From NCBI GenBank assembly GCA_905182985.1, contig CAJJDN010000181.1, forward strand, positions 13,391-77,390: a DNA stretch of 64,000 bases, given 5' to 3'. A program made the translations under genes and the position numbers. This document shows, piece after piece, positions 40,535 through 53,262 of the stretch. The DNA is from Paramecium sonneborni (taxonomy: Eukaryota; Ciliophora; Oligohymenophorea; Peniculida; Parameciidae). The notes under the pieces were generated by a model. The model ran no database searches. It saw only the letters and a list, made by a program, of their open reading frames with translations, and was not told where the DNA came from. How positions within the stretch are numbered: position 1 is the stretch's first letter; the number at the start of each line of letters is the position of its first letter.

Positions 40535-41694
40535 TCAATTTTATTTCTTCTCCAATATCTTCTGTATCAATTTCTATTTCCAATATCTATCTTATAAAAT
40601 TGGATCTGGTACTTTCTTAGCAAATGAACTATAAATATATATTTAATTATTTTACTTTTTAAAAGTCGTTTTAAATTGTCCATCATAACTCCCATAACCT
40701 TATTAATGATTACTATTTTATTTTCGAGGTGCTTATTCTTCAATTTAATAACTTGGATAGTGAATCTTAGATAAAGCTTCTTTAAAAATCATTGAACTTC
40801 CAGATGCAAAAGGACCTCTTTAAATATATATATTGATTACAATGATCTCTTCTTAGCTGATTCCATTGGTTCACAATTATTTACTTTATAATTCTCTTAA
40901 TACGATGTCTTCCCTATAAATGGCAATGCACCAGTACTCTATCCTCTTTAAGGTCCAACTCTTTCTGTCAGACATGGTTTCCAATTCATATAATTCTATT
41001 TATAACTAGTCAGAGTCAACATCTCAGCATTATCCTTTGTATAACCAGGCTTGTAGTTCTCCTACTATTGAATCTTTGGTGTACGATAAGAATTCTACTT
41101 ATATTTAGAACTCCATACTTCATATTGCGTTTGTAACTGAAGAGATTAACCAACTGGAATCTAGTCATACATCTTTATATTAAAATTTGATTTATCAACT
41201 CCTTTTACTTTCTTGTATACTTATTCATATGTTGTCTATTTCTTCTAAGGTAAAGACACTTTTATCTCTTACATTCTATTCTGTTATCTCTCTTACATGT
41301 ACAAACCAATCAAATTTACAAAATACTCTTAATTATCCATTATCAACCTCTCCAAGTTGAAGTTTTCATCTTATTAAATTTCTAAAGGAATCAACTCTAA
41401 CCAAATTGGGTCATCTAATGGTAACAAATCCAATATAGAATTCGTCTATGTTTTTACACTATCTGAAGGAGTAGGTGTTGTTGTTCGAGAGTATACTGTA
41501 TTACCACCTTGACATTGTCCTATATGTTGAGATCTAACCAACTTTTCATTAGGTTCTACTATTTCCCCCTTTTTGTTTTTGTATACCACTCTTTTCTTCC
41601 CCTTGCTCTCATATCTACTGTAACTCTTTAAAGATCCTTCTGTTGGTGATCGAACCAAAAGGCTTTACTGACATGGCTACAATAAACCTTGCAT
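40535..41694 (-). CDS. Probable SAXO/FAM154-like microtubule protein, 369-378 aa
   Basis: ATG 41694 to TGA (rc of 40535-40537). Removing a 23-nt intron (GTAATCAATATATATATTTAAAG) gives 379 codons; a second in-frame 27-nt intron (GTAAAATAATT...TATAG) is possible. The N-terminus carries Cys and basic residues (PCQQSLLVRSPTEGSLKSYSRYESKGKKR). The body repeats a Thr/Ser-x-Tyr-x-x-x-[Asp/Asn]-Tyr pattern: LTSYKQNYMNWKP, KTSYQENYKVNN, SYRTPKIQQQENYKPG. That matches the Mn repeats of stabiliser-of-axonemal-microtubule proteins, so a ciliary or cortical microtubule role is likely. The similarity is by motif only. Confidence 0.6.
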
Positions 41695-42609
41695 TATTAT
41701 TAATTAACATTAAATAGAACATTGTTTAATTAACACATATTTATTTCATTATTATCACCCATTCACATTTCTCACCTCTTTTCATATTATCGCTTGTCTT
41801 CATAATTTATTTTTATCTTCCTCTTCACATTTAACCAGCTCTCATTTTAAATTGTGTGTTCCATTTCCCAACTCATTTACTAGATCCAAGTCTTTGAAAA
41901 AAATTGAAACAACTTTCTTCATCACACATCATTTATCTATATTTCAAAAAAAAACTGATTTCTTTTACTTATAGTTGAAATTTCTACTTATGTAATGTTT
42001 TTGTCTTCTTTTTAGTTAATTTTAGATAGGAGTGACTGAAAATAGATACTTTACTGTAGCATCCAATTTATAAAAACTTATTAGATGGGAATTCACCTAT
42101 AGATAATTAAATAGATAGTTATTATTTTCTTCATTTTCCAATCAACCTTTTAAAAATAAATCCCTATCATAATGATTTTCTTGACAAAAGACAGCCATTT
42201 TCTTGACAAACAACAGCTGAAATTTTAAGCATTTTTATTAAATGTCAAAATTGAGATTGCTTTGACGTACTTCATAAATTATATCATCAATAAGAAATTA
42301 AAGGTTTATCTCGATTGAGAAATTCTCACTGTAAAATGATTTCATTTTGCTTAAAAATAAAGAACTTGTACTTATACTATATTATATAGTTAGTTAAAGA
42401 TTTAAATTGGTTCTTTTACAGTGAGATATTATGAGATAATGAATTTATTAGTAATTTGGATGAGTGGATTGTATGTTTTGATGATATAATAGTTTTTATT
42501 TGAGGTTGTAGGATTGTTCAATATTAGTTATATGAGAAGAGGTAGAGTTTTAATCTTATGAACTTGTTGTGAATATTTGAGTTTTTGTTTTTAGATATTA
42601 AGAATTATA
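41695..42609. other. 0.9-kb divergent intergenic region
   Basis: It lies between two divergent genes. Pyrimidine-rich on the left, AT-rich throughout, no gene seen. It is long for a Paramecium-type spacer and should contain two promoters; no element could be singled out. Confidence 0.5.
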
Positions 42610-44039
42610 ATGAATTAACAAAAGCATTTCAAATTCATACTCTAATATCTAGAATTCAGTTCAAAATCAGATCAACAGTAGTACGAATTAACGATTTTGT
42701 TAAAACGTAGTACAGGTGCAGCACAATAGGTGGTTGGGAAATTACCAATAAAGAATCCAGAAAAGACAATTACAATTTGTCGTCTTCCAATAGATTAGGT
42801 TGTTGAGTTTTAATAACGGATGATAAAAAAGGATGGGATTTATGCTGATTATAATGTATAATCTTTAGTTATAGTTAGATAAAATTCCTTTTCTATTTAG
42901 CTGGTAATCAATTGGTTGGTGATTGTGTAATCAATTTAGCTTACTTTTTAGATGGTGGAGCAACTCAAGATCAAAAATAGAAAAAACCATTAACTTCTAC
43001 AACAGATAAGAGAGCAGCTTTATTATTTAAAGTAATTAAGGATTCAATGTTGGAATCTTAAGAAATTCCAATTTCAGAAATTCCTGCTCCAGTTTTAGGA
43101 CCTGTTTCTCAAGCTTAAACAACACGATCATCAAGTTTTTTAAAGACTGAATCTAGATCAACAAGAGCTCGTAGTCAATCTCCCCCTAAAGAGTTTAAGA
43201 CTACAATCATGGTCAGTAAAGCTAATGAATAACCAACTTAAGCAACTCTTTCATAATCCTAATTCTAATAATCATAATAGTTCTAATCATTATAATAATA
43301 ACAACAAACATAGTAGTAGTAATAGTAATAGTAATAGTAATAGCAATAGGATAATCTTACCTAAAAGTTTGTTTAATTAGGTGAGAAATTTCAATAATAA
43401 AAATTGCAATAGAATACACAACCACCCTGTTCTCCACCTCCTTAAGAATATGATAATTTTAAAGAAATCACTGATCTTCTTTCTTAATAAGAAGCTGAAT
43501 TAGAAAAATAAATTGAATAACTTGATATTCATATAAGATCTGATGGGAAGTTTAAAAAGATTTTCGATGATTCTACATTCAACAATTTTGACGTTAGCTC
43601 TTATGATTCTGAAATCTAATAATGGAAATAAAAGTGTGCAGAACTTGAAGATAAATTTAATAAAATTTAAGATGAGAATTAACACTTGACTGTAATTATC
43701 AGACAATAAAGTGAGTAATTAAAAAAAATGAATCAGAAATCTCAATCTGGTTATAGGTAATTAAATGATAATAATCTCAATTAATCTATTTCATCTAATA
43801 ATAATAATAATAATCAAGAATAGTATGAGAAAACTATTGAGAAGAAAAACTAAATCATTAAAGAATTATCTAATTAAATGTTAGAGTTGGAGAAAAATGC
43901 TAATGTCAATATAATTGATTAATTAAGGAGTCAGATTTTAAGATTAGAATAATAAATGTAAGAGAAAGAAGATTAATGGTTAGCCTAAGAAAGAATATAT
44001 AAGGATAAGATATTTTAATTGTTATAAAATACAGAATGA
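42610..44039 (+). CDS. NT-C2 domain and coiled-coil protein, 468 aa
   Basis: A 23-nt intron (GTATAATCTTTAGTTATAGTTAG, about 42857-42879) gives exactly 469 codons from ATG 42610 to TGA 44037-44039. The first 140 residues read as a C2-like beta sandwich of the EEIG1/EHBP1 NT-C2 type: FKFILQYLEF, ELTILLKR, then KFLFYLAGNQLVGDCVINLAYFLDGG, where the Val-x-Ile-Asn-Leu-Ala-x-[Tyr/Phe] strand is characteristic. A Ser/Pro linker, a polyglutamine tract and a C-terminal coiled coil follow. NT-C2 proteins link membranes to cytoskeleton or Rab partners; that role here is inferred. The C2 call rests on pattern, not alignment. It converges on the next gene with 5 nt between stops. Confidence 0.62.
43289..43349 (+). 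repeat. Polyglutamine tract from mixed TAA/TAG/CAA codons
   Basis: About 20 codons of TAA, TAG and CAA, all Gln in this code, interrupted once by Thr. Alternating TAG-TAA units create the repetitive DNA pattern. Confidence 0.8.
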
Positions 44040-44044
44040 ATTTA

Positions 44045-45061
44045 TCAACCAAAAACTTTGTTTATTTGTTCACATTCTGTTTTAAAGTCAGCATTGAAAT
44101 CTCCATAATTAATTATTAATTATTATATGGTCTAGGCTTCTTTGGCAATACCATGAGACATTTCTGAAAACATCTCATGAAGAATGACCCAATGTAAATT
44201 CACTTGATGAATTCCATCTTCTTATAGAATAATAGTCCAAAATGATATTAAAGGACATTTCATATCAACCATTAATTTCATATTATTAGGTGAAAAACAA
44301 AGTGATCCTTATGGACCTAGATGAATTGACATATATTCAGATCTTAGACCTGTAAAACTAAGTCCTTTATATGGATCTGGATATTCATATGCTCCTTTTG
44401 GATCTACTACACAAATCGGAAGATGTTAAATTAATTTTTTAGTGTGTTCAAAATTAATTACTTCAAATACCCAATTATGATTGACATAACTCAAACATGG
44501 TTCTTATTTCATTGGTTCAAGTATCTTTTTATTTTGTAATGAACTAATAATCCAACTAAATTTTATATTATGAGAGACATGAAATTGTAATGGATGGAAT
44601 TACATTATTATAAAATCATCTTCATGTTAATTTTATTCTTTCACTTATTAATCCTAATCAATTTATTGAATTAATTATTATTACTGTTCTTATTATTTTC
44701 CTTACTTTTTATTTTGTTTTTTGCCTCCCTTCTTATTATTCTCTTTTGGAGGAGGTTTATTATGTATAATTTATTCAGGAATGTTATGTAACACCTTTAA
44801 TACATTGTTAGGTAAATTTATCCTTTATCCTTAACTATAATACTAGCCTTAATCAAAATTTAAATCCATCTATATCAAAACATCTACATTTAAAAAATGA
44901 TATTGATTTCTAGAATATTTACCAATCACAGGTATTGCAGGATCTCCTGTAAAGATATTTGCAAGAGAAGCATTTTTGCATTTGTCTCCAATCCTGAGTA
45001 AGAAGGAAAATTAATCAGGAGGACATTTTTTTAATTCTTTAATATCTGCAATTTATTACAT
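44045..45061 (-). CDS. Hypothetical protein, 338 aa
   Basis: An exact 339-codon frame from ATG 45061 to TGA (rc of 44045-44047), no introns. Residues 1-95 are globular (KKCPPDQFSFLLRIGDKC; GDPAIPVIGKYSRNQYHFLN). Residues about 100-150 are a Pro/Lys/Gly then Gln low-complexity linker. Residues about 160-338 are a second globular part (FHVSHNIKFSWIISS; GLRSEYMSIHLGPQGSLCFS; EMFSEMSHGIAKEAQ) that looks like a mixed alpha/beta fold with a long C-terminal helix. I do not recognise either part. It starts 52 bp after the stop of the next gene on the same strand. Confidence 0.6.
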
Positions 45062-45113
45062 GAATATTAATTAATGAATTTTATGATGTCATAATATGTT
45101 CATTAGTACAAAG

Positions 45114-45805
45114 TCAATCATAATTATTATATGCGTAACTCAAATAATGATAAGGATTGTTCTTATAAGTTGGAGCATATTCACCACTTGAATATTCTTC
45201 TTTGATTGATATCTCTTTGGATTCTTCAAATAGAGAATTATTTGATTCCTCCTTTTTACAGAGACTCAAAAATTTATCATATGGTTGTTCTTTTTTCAAT
45301 TCATCTTTCAAATTCTCAATGGCTTAGATATACATCTATTTTGTTTCTTGGTCCTTGATCTTATTGTTGACAAGTACACAAATCTCAGCCTTAACACTTA
45401 AAAATTCAATCCATTTGTGTTGAGTTTCCATCTATATTTTTTTAGTCCGTGGATTTATAACACCAAACAACTTCTTAAGATCTCCTAACTCAAACTTTTA
45501 TTATTTTGATGTTTTCTTTTTATGAATACCTCTTAGGTATCCATCTACCTATTTGTATCCCATCTCTTCTGCCCAATGCATGAATTGATTCATAAAGAAA
45601 GGCACTATCCTTCTTTAAAAATTGTGTTATTTCTTAATTTAATATGGTACTTCTTTTTCAACTTGCTGAGGTTTTATTGTGAAATGTGTATTAATAGCAT
45701 TCAATAATTGCTCATCAATCTATATTATAACCTTTCCATTGCATTTTTTTAGAATCTAAAAATTCTTATATTATGTCATACTTGATATGTTTAATCGTCC
45801 TACAT
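45114..45805 (-). CDS. Hypothetical protein, 221 aa
   Basis: A 26-nt intron (GTATGACATAATATAAGAATTTTTAG, about 45756-45781) after codon 8 gives exactly 222 codons from ATG 45805 to TGA (rc of 45114-45116). The alternative is an ATG inside that intron without splicing. The protein is basic in the middle (YLRGIHKKKTSKQQKFELGDLKKLFG), with a 'FMNQFMHWAEEMGYKQVDG' helix before it and an acidic then Tyr-rich tail. The overall look is of a nucleic-acid- or protein-binding adaptor, but no family is recognised. Confidence 0.55.
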
Positions 45806-46182
45806 TTTATTTCTAATTATTAAATTACATACCAAAATTTACTATTCAATATATTTTTCATTACAAATTTCATAGAGTTTTCGTAGAATTTTCAAAGAAT
45901 TTTCATTATATAATTAATATAAATTAATCACTCTTCTAAAATACAAGAACATAGCTCTCTATTTAACATATCACTTACTCTGATCTCCATACTTATAATC
46001 AAATTCAAAATTTAATCATCATAATTAATATAATTAATGCAATTTCAATCTATAATGATTTTCATTTCTATTATATGCAATTCTTTAAACCAATTCACAA
46101 TGAGAAAGTTAATCACAAATATTAAAATACATATCTCAAACTTGAAGAACAGAACTATCACTTCATTTCTCAACTACCTTAT
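45806..46182. other. Intergenic, no gene seen
   Basis: About 375 bp; the plus-strand open frame at 46037-46225 is antisense to the next gene and lacks coding features. Confidence 0.45.
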
Positions 46183-46918
46183 TCAACTAATCAACTTCGC
46201 TTCTAATCTATCTTCATCATCATAACAATTTGATTATTTTATAATTTAAATATCTTAGATCTAGATCTAGATCTAAAAAATAATTTATAAATTCTTAATT
46301 GAGGATGATCCTTCAACTAAATAAACCAAATTTATTTTACTTATTTCTGAAATGGTTTTTATTTTATCTTATTTACAATTATCTTCACAAACTTTTTTAT
46401 TCTCCTCTATATAAAGATCTATCAATTCAGTTATCTTAAAACAATCCACTATTCTATCTAGTGCTTGTGAGACTTTATTTCTATCTATTCATTTTTCAAA
46501 TATCGTTTATCTCTAATTATGTCTTAGTATATTCTTTTAATTTGCTAACTAACACTTTTAAAAAATTAGACATTGAAACTTTCTAATTGCTCTCAACAAT
46601 ATTGTACTTAATTTGAATTAACTTACAATAAATTTATAATTTAGATTAGTTCCTCTCCATTAAAAAAAAGTTTAAATAACTATGCCTATTAATTTTTGTT
46701 AATATTTTTATCATCCTAATAATCTTTGAATTTCAACAATAAATTTTCTTTATGATACTCCTTTTATTTCTATATCACTTCTAATTTAACTGCATTTTAA
46801 AAATTAGATTATGTATTAGTGAATTTTGTTAGATTAATTTATTTTTTTAAGATTACCCCATTAAACCTGTAAATCTACTAAGATAAACTTCTTTAATGGT
46901 TAGTTCATTTAAATTTCT
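46183..46918 (-). CDS. Probable coiled-coil protein with several small introns
   Basis: Three open segments on the minus strand connect through canonical short introns: a 33-nt one (GTTAATTCAAATT...GAGAG, near 46590) and a 20-nt one (GTCTCACAAGCACTAGATAG, near 46460). The result is charged helical sequence (QKEYHKENLLLKFKDYQDD; QQIKRIYQDIIRDKRYLKNE; TELIDLYIEENKKVCEDN) that ends at TGA (rc of 46183-46185). The 5' end is not settled: ATG 46918 would need one more intron. The agatct repeat lies inside and reads Ile-Gln-Ile-Gln. About 215 aa, function unknown. Confidence 0.42.
46257..46274. repeat. Three tandem agatct palindromes
   Basis: Exactly three copies of the six-base palindrome agatct, inside the probable coiled-coil gene, where it encodes alternating Gln and Ile. 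Confidence 0.85.
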
Positions 46919-46979
46919 TAACCTTTATATATATAATTGTGTCTGATTATATGATTTTTAATATGATTATAATATAATC

Positions 46980-48099
46980 TCATGATAATTTAGGAAATTC
47001 CTACTCGTTTGTAACATCCACTTTCTACTCCTATTGGATAACTACTTTTTGGACTTCTTTTTTAACAAATTCACTATCAGGAGCATTCTCATAGAAAGAT
47101 CTTTTGGCTTTAATCAAATCAATAGCCAAATCAATTTGATTAGAATAAAATGGAGCAGCCACTTTAATTTGATCAAAATATTAGAAAGTTGTTAAACCAT
47201 GTTATAAAAATTAATCCTAAAATTAAAAATTATAATATTACTCCTTCCTTTTTCTCATATTTTGTGAGGTATGAGATCAAACTATCACACAACTCTAAAA
47301 GTATAAATAAGATAATTTACTTAATAAATCTTCTCTTGCAGTATTATTCCCTTCATCATCTTACTCTCCTTCACTTTGATCCTCTTCTACTTACATTTCT
47401 TCAGGAGCATCAGGATCTTCAACCACTATTCTATTGAAATGTCTTTCAATCTTCTTTGTATGCTTTTCCTCTGTCTTCTTAATCTTTTCAATCTTTTAGA
47501 GTATGTAATCTCTATGTCTTTACAATTCATGTTGATTATCATGTTGATCCTTCAATTTAATATAGGCTTAGATAAGAATTAAAACTCTTGAAGCAACTCC
47601 ATATTAAAATTGAATCTTCTCTCTCTCTTTTGTTATTGTATATTTGAAATTTTGTTACTCTCTTGTCATCTTTAAAATGGCTTCATTATCCTCAGCACTT
47701 TTTTCCTATTTATTTGTCAAAGCCTTCAATTTCTATTTGTTTTAATGATATTTGGAATGCTCATCAGAATATTTTGTAAGCATCTCTCTCAACTTTTGTA
47801 ATTTCAATGCTGCAAATTCATATTCATCTTGAACCAATTTAAAAGTTCCCAAACTTACTAAATGTTAAGATATCGATGCTTCTTTGAATAGAGATTCTAC
47901 TTAATGCTAATTATATAGAAAAATTAAATACGATAGCCTATTCAAATTGATCGATTTCCTTCTAGATTGCTACATTCCATTCCTTATTTCTTAATTCATC
48001 AAGAGTCTTATTTGGTTGAATTTCTGGGTGTGTTGATACTACTTTAGAAGGTTTCTTTTATTTTTGAGCTGTCTTTGGTTGTTAAATATTATGAATCAT
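46980..48099 (-). CDS. Coiled-coil protein, 347 aa
   Basis: Introns of 25, 26 and 25 nt (near 47910, 47305 and 47230) give exactly 348 codons from ATG 48099 to TGA (rc of 46980-46982). The N-terminus has a Lys/Pro-rich lead-in. Residues about 60-230 are helical and charged (EYEFAALKLQKLREMLTKY; EKIKKTEEKHTKKIERH), and an acidic stretch (VEEDQSEGEQDDEGN) follows. The C-terminal 90 residues form another helical part with FYENAPDSEFVKKEV and end Glu-Phe-Pro-Lys-Leu-Ser. The general plan recalls Caprin-type RNA-granule proteins, but I see no diagnostic motif, so it is left unnamed. Confidence 0.68.
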
Positions 48100-48779
48100 A
48101 TATTAATTAATTAGATATGACGATCTAAATCAACGTATTATCATAATTAATTGATTAATAAATTCTTTAATTAATATGTCTCTCATATTATTTTCAATAT
48201 CTAAAAATTTTCAGCATTCCATAAAGATATTCAAAATATATCTTCTATAATTTTTAGCTAAAAATTATAAAAAAGTTTCAATTGTTTTCAATTTCCTATA
48301 TAATTTGGTATTCAAATATATAATTACAATAAGTTAGTTATAAGAGTACAAACCGATTCAATATAAAGATTATTCATAATTGAGAGCTATGAATTTTTGA
48401 ATGTGTTCTTTTCATATAAGGAGTATAAAGAAAGTATATATATAAGAATAATAGAAATCTTAAAATAATTTAGAAATTTATTGATAATATTATAATTTAT
48501 ATATTTATATTTATATATTTATATATTTATAATATATAAATGTGAAAATGGCTTTTCAAATTAAAATTATTATAACCTAAAAACATTTATTCTCTCAAAC
48601 ATCTTTTAATCTTTATATATATTTTATTTTAAGATAGATAACAATAAAAAGCAATTTGTAAGTTAAAAAAATAACAAACAAATCTACCAAATTAATATAG
48701 AATTTTAATTACCACCAAAATATTGTATAAAAAGCAATTATTATAACATAAAAATTTATTAATATTATAATAATAAAAA
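48100..48779. other. Divergent intergenic region with AT-only repeats
   Basis: About 680 bp between divergent genes. Bases around 48485-48540 are short tatatttata-type repeats. No gene seen; it should hold both promoters. Confidence 0.5.
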
Positions 48780-51700
48780 ATGACAACCATTTACTTAATT
48801 ATTCATTTACTCAGTATTTGCTTACGTTCTTAATCTGTTGATTAATAATATGATTGGATTTCCTTGTACCCAAAAGAAGGAGAATTTTTAGAATATAAAT
48901 TTCCATTTGATTCAAAAGCCCTCAAAATCGAATCTTCCCCTGCATTTTTTTATTTAGTGAATAAGCCTTCAGCAATTTTCCAAACTGATGGAGAATGTAA
49001 ATAAAATCAAAATCAATATAGTTATAGAATTCAAATCATTATCATCAAAAAATACCCACATTTGCTGGTTTACCTTAGGAAAATGAAATAATTCTATATG
49101 AATAGAACAATCAAAATATGATGGCTATTTGGAAAGTTAATTGTATATAATGCAATTAATTGATGGAGAATCGATTATTCTTAATCAATCTAAATCTTTA
49201 ATACCTATTTCAACTAAGATTTAATCAATAATAAATCAAACAAATCCTTTTATAATATACGCCTAATATTATCAAAATTATTCAATCATTTCACTTTTAT
49301 TAGCTCAATTTCAAAATTTAAGTTTCTTGAATAATCAATTTGTTGATTTTGATGCTCCTAATAATTCAATTAATCCGAAAATCTATTTTATTACTTCTGA
49401 AATCATTAATCAGTATTCTATTTCAAATAATTCTACTTTTTAATATCATCGTAACAAAACCCTTAATACTTTTCCAACAGCTTTAAGAATAATTAATGTG
49501 TTTTCCCAAAATTAGATTTGTCCTCAATATGATAATATATTAATATATTCAGAGAACAATTCGGTTGTAATTTACCTTCAAATTTTATAAAATTAAATTT
49601 AATTGCATAATCATTGGAGTCACAATATTAAGATAATGAAAATACTCTAAAACAATTAATTCTATATTTTATAAAGTAATGCCTATTTACAGATCATTCC
49701 AGTAAATTATTTATCCAGTATACAAATAAAAAATATCCTAACAAAAAAGAAAAATACTTAATTATATCTCAATGGTCATAATGAATAATAGTTCAAATTT
49801 ATAAATTATTTTCTTATATTTTCATTTAATTAAGAGATAGTTATTTAATAACTGTCATAACCATAGTTATAAATTAATCTAACTAATACAAAAAATGCAG
49901 GTAAAAATAATCAATTTAGAGTTAATTATTTAGCCTACAGTTCCTTATTTTAATTTTAATATGTTAAGTTAGTAATAAATCTTTTCGTTTTGTTCCCTAA
50001 TGATACAAATATTAATGTAATGTTTTAACAAACGATTAATTTGCCCATATTAACTTCTTTTTCATCATAAAACTTTTATAGTTTTTCAGGATCATTATTA
50101 CATTATGCTCCAAGTTCATCTTTATTGGATTATAAAGATAACACTTATTAAAATATTTTAGAAATTAATTAGACATATTACTTAGCATAATTTATAATAT
50201 CTTATCATTGGATATCTTTTCCTTTCCCATTTAATCTTATAATCAAAAATAACAATTTAATTTAATCAATATTTCTATAAATGCGAAATCCTTATATGCA
50301 ATTGAACCAAGTTATTATCTAAATTTTAATCGATATTATTCTCCATATCTTTTAATTGGAATAAGTAATAATAATAATATTTATGTTTATAACCAAAGCA
50401 TATCTAGTGTTTTTTATAAATCTTATATTTGAACTTTTGAATAAGAATTTTCAGCTTTTATATTAACCCCGTATAATTTGATAATTCTATTCTATAATTT
50501 AGAAATTTAAATAACGACTCTCAATTGTAATAATATCTTAACTTTAAATTAAAAATACATAGACATTCATTTCAAAAATATTCAGTTTAATCCTATTTAG
50601 ATTGTGATGAATACATAATTGTTTTCACTTTTCTTATTTATTAACAATATTAATGAAGTTATTATAATATTAATATAGTAAAATAATATTGTTATACCAA
50701 TTTCACTAATTAAATTAGACTTCAAAGTGAAAAAAATAAACTTAGTTAATTAATAACAGGTTATATCATATATTTGTAAGAATAATGATGATAATATTTG
50801 TTTTGAAGTCTGGAATATAGAAAATTTGCCAAACTCTTTACATGTAAAAAGTTTGTATAGTTTACCATTCAATTTGATAATCTGTTCTTTTATGTTACTT
50901 TATATTAAGGTGAAAGTAAATACAATGTTTATATTTATAATCCTTCTTTACCATAAATCTGAGTTTATACTATTTAACTAGAATAAACATCACCAATTGT
51001 ATGTGTTTCGGCTTTTTATGATTTTTTGGTCTTCCTGGAATTCCTTGAAACATTAGTCTAGTTGGAGTCTTTATAATTGGAATTATTAGAATAATGATTT
51101 TAGTAACGCACTATTGTTTAAAATTAAGCTTTTTATTTCATACCATTTTATTAAAATTTATTAATTTCACCTTTATAAATCCCTTAAAATGAAATTAATC
51201 AAACATATCCATTAGTTTTTATAACTTTTCAGTATCTTTGTCATTAAATCCAAACACCTAATATTCTTAATATTAAAATATCAGATATAAATGATTTAAG
51301 TTCATTAGTTTATTCAAATTTCACTATTTTTAAACATTAATTCTAACCATTAACAATAAATTTGACTACCAATAATTTTAATATGGAGAATGAAAGATTC
51401 ATTATCCGATAAATCTAATAATTAATAGACAAATCAGCTTTTGCAATGTCTCATTTTAATCAAACAATAATAATTACACTTTAACAAATTAATAAGAATA
51501 CTCCTCATATCCTTGAGTACAAAAATTTCCCTTTAATCACATCAATAAATAATGAATTCTTTGCTTTACAGAATAATTCATATATTCAGACTTTTGATAA
51601 ATATTTGAAAAACCTCTTTAGTTATAATTATTCAAATTTAAATTTAGATATATATTTTATATCTACCTCAAATTTTTATTAATTGAATTCAGTTTGTCAA

Positions 51701-52702
51701 AATAATACTTCATCATATTGGTTACCTGAAACTTCCTTTGTAAATTAAACACAAAGTATAATTCTTTTATTAGCTTTCAATATAAGTGAAATTATTTGTC
51801 TCATTAGCCCAAATTTCAACTTAATTTAAAAAAAATGGTTAGCTGATCATGATTTTTAAATTAGGCAGTTCTGGCAGATTAGACATTTCAGGCAGTTCTA
51901 TCTTAGTTATAGTTGGAAATTAGGTAATATACCTGACGATCAATATACTTGATAATTATTTTATCTATTTTAGAGTATACTCTGGGTGTTAATTATATAG
52001 CTAGTTTTTCTTATTCTTAGACCATCTAACTTACTTTATTTTTTCAATTACATAAAATCATATTTATTAAAATGGTATTTATATTCAATAATTTTAAAAT
52101 AACAGTAAATATTTTGTAGGAGTTTATAATTTAACTAATTTAAGAGAAAGTAATTTATATGAACCTTATTTGATGTACGGTTCATTCAATACACAGTCAG
52201 AGCAATATGTAGTAATTGTAAATCTAGAATATAGTAGATAAACTTCCAATGTTAAAATTACTTTTATGACTCTTTAGATTAACTTTGATTAAAATTGACA
52301 AATAAACTATATATTCTCAATCATTTTTATAAATTAGATTAGTCATTCATTAAAGGAACTGTATCAAAGTATAACAATTCTATCATTTGTTAATTAAAGT
52401 ATGCCTACTCTTTATAGAGGAAGTATACATAAAAACTTTCTATTTACTTTGCTTAGTATATAACATGTATCTCAGGTTATTATGAATAATTAACTATATA
52501 TCTTACATGTCAAAATGATTTTTTTCGTGGAAAATATACTATAACTTTTGAATTTCCCGAAAATATTATTGAATTACAGAACAAAAGAAAAGGATAGTTT
52601 ATTTCTCATCTATCAATAGTAGTTTTGCTTTTGATATATTTTTTAATTAAAGTTAAATACAGTATAAGAAACCTAAATATCAATTCAGAAATTGAGTTAT
52701 GA
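48780..52702 (+). CDS. Very large secreted/membrane protein (type I topology)
   Basis: Starts MTTIYLIIHLLSICLRSQS, a good signal peptide with likely cleavage after Ser-Gln-Ser. Over 1,200 residues of Asn/Tyr/Ile/Ser-rich ectodomain follow. Near the end, SHLSIVVLLLIYFLIKVKY is a single transmembrane helix with a short basic tail before TGA 52700-52702. Introns are needed; a 32-nt one (GTATAATTTGATAATTC...TTTAG, about 50468-50499) is clear. Two in-frame TGA codons (49084-49086, 49099-49101) are not removed by any intron I could fit, so the 5' region is uncertain or mutated. No domain is recognised; large surface proteins of this texture are common in Paramecium. Confidence 0.55.
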
Positions 52703-53262
52703 TGTTATAACCTATTCAATACAATATAATACAAAATATCAAATTTTAAATCATATTCCAAGTCTAAATTATCCTTAAATGTTTTTTAAAATCTAATATA
52801 AGTTACAATAATGAAAAGTCAATTTATTCAGTAAAATCGAACTCCTACTTTATTTCTTATTATCTTTTCATTTCATTTCTAAACTACATTAAACTTATCA
52901 AATATCGTATAAAACTAAAGTTTTTTTATAATTTTCTTTAAGTCTATCTTGAGCTTTTTTAATTTATGTTATATTTAGCAAATTTAGAGGATTTTATTAT
53001 TTTAAAGTACAAAATAAAAATTAATAATTAACTAATAATATTTAAAACAAGTATTAGTTTTTTATAATATATAGCTTAATAATATAAAGTTGAATTAAGC
53101 ACATAATTTTTACAAAACTCTAATTATAGTTTAAAACTCAAAACAAATGATTAAAAAAATCCATTAAAACCAAAGTTACTGGTTTTAATTAAGAAAAATA
53201 GTATTAATTAATTATAAAAATTTTAAATTAGTTTCAAATTTTTTTAAATTTTAATTAAAAAT
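52703..53262. other. Intergenic, no gene seen
   Basis: About 560 bp, extremely AT-rich, with frequent TGA on both strands. Confidence 0.5.

Noticed and set aside
42610..44039. Standard-code stops making this a non-coding region
   Set aside because: Under the ciliate code the 469-codon frame is exact after one 23-nt intron.
44045..45061. AHA1/SRPBCC-type Hsp90 co-chaperone
   Set aside because: The C-terminal half suggested it at first, but none of the expected AHA1 motifs (NxNNWHW, WRxxxWPxxHYS) occur.
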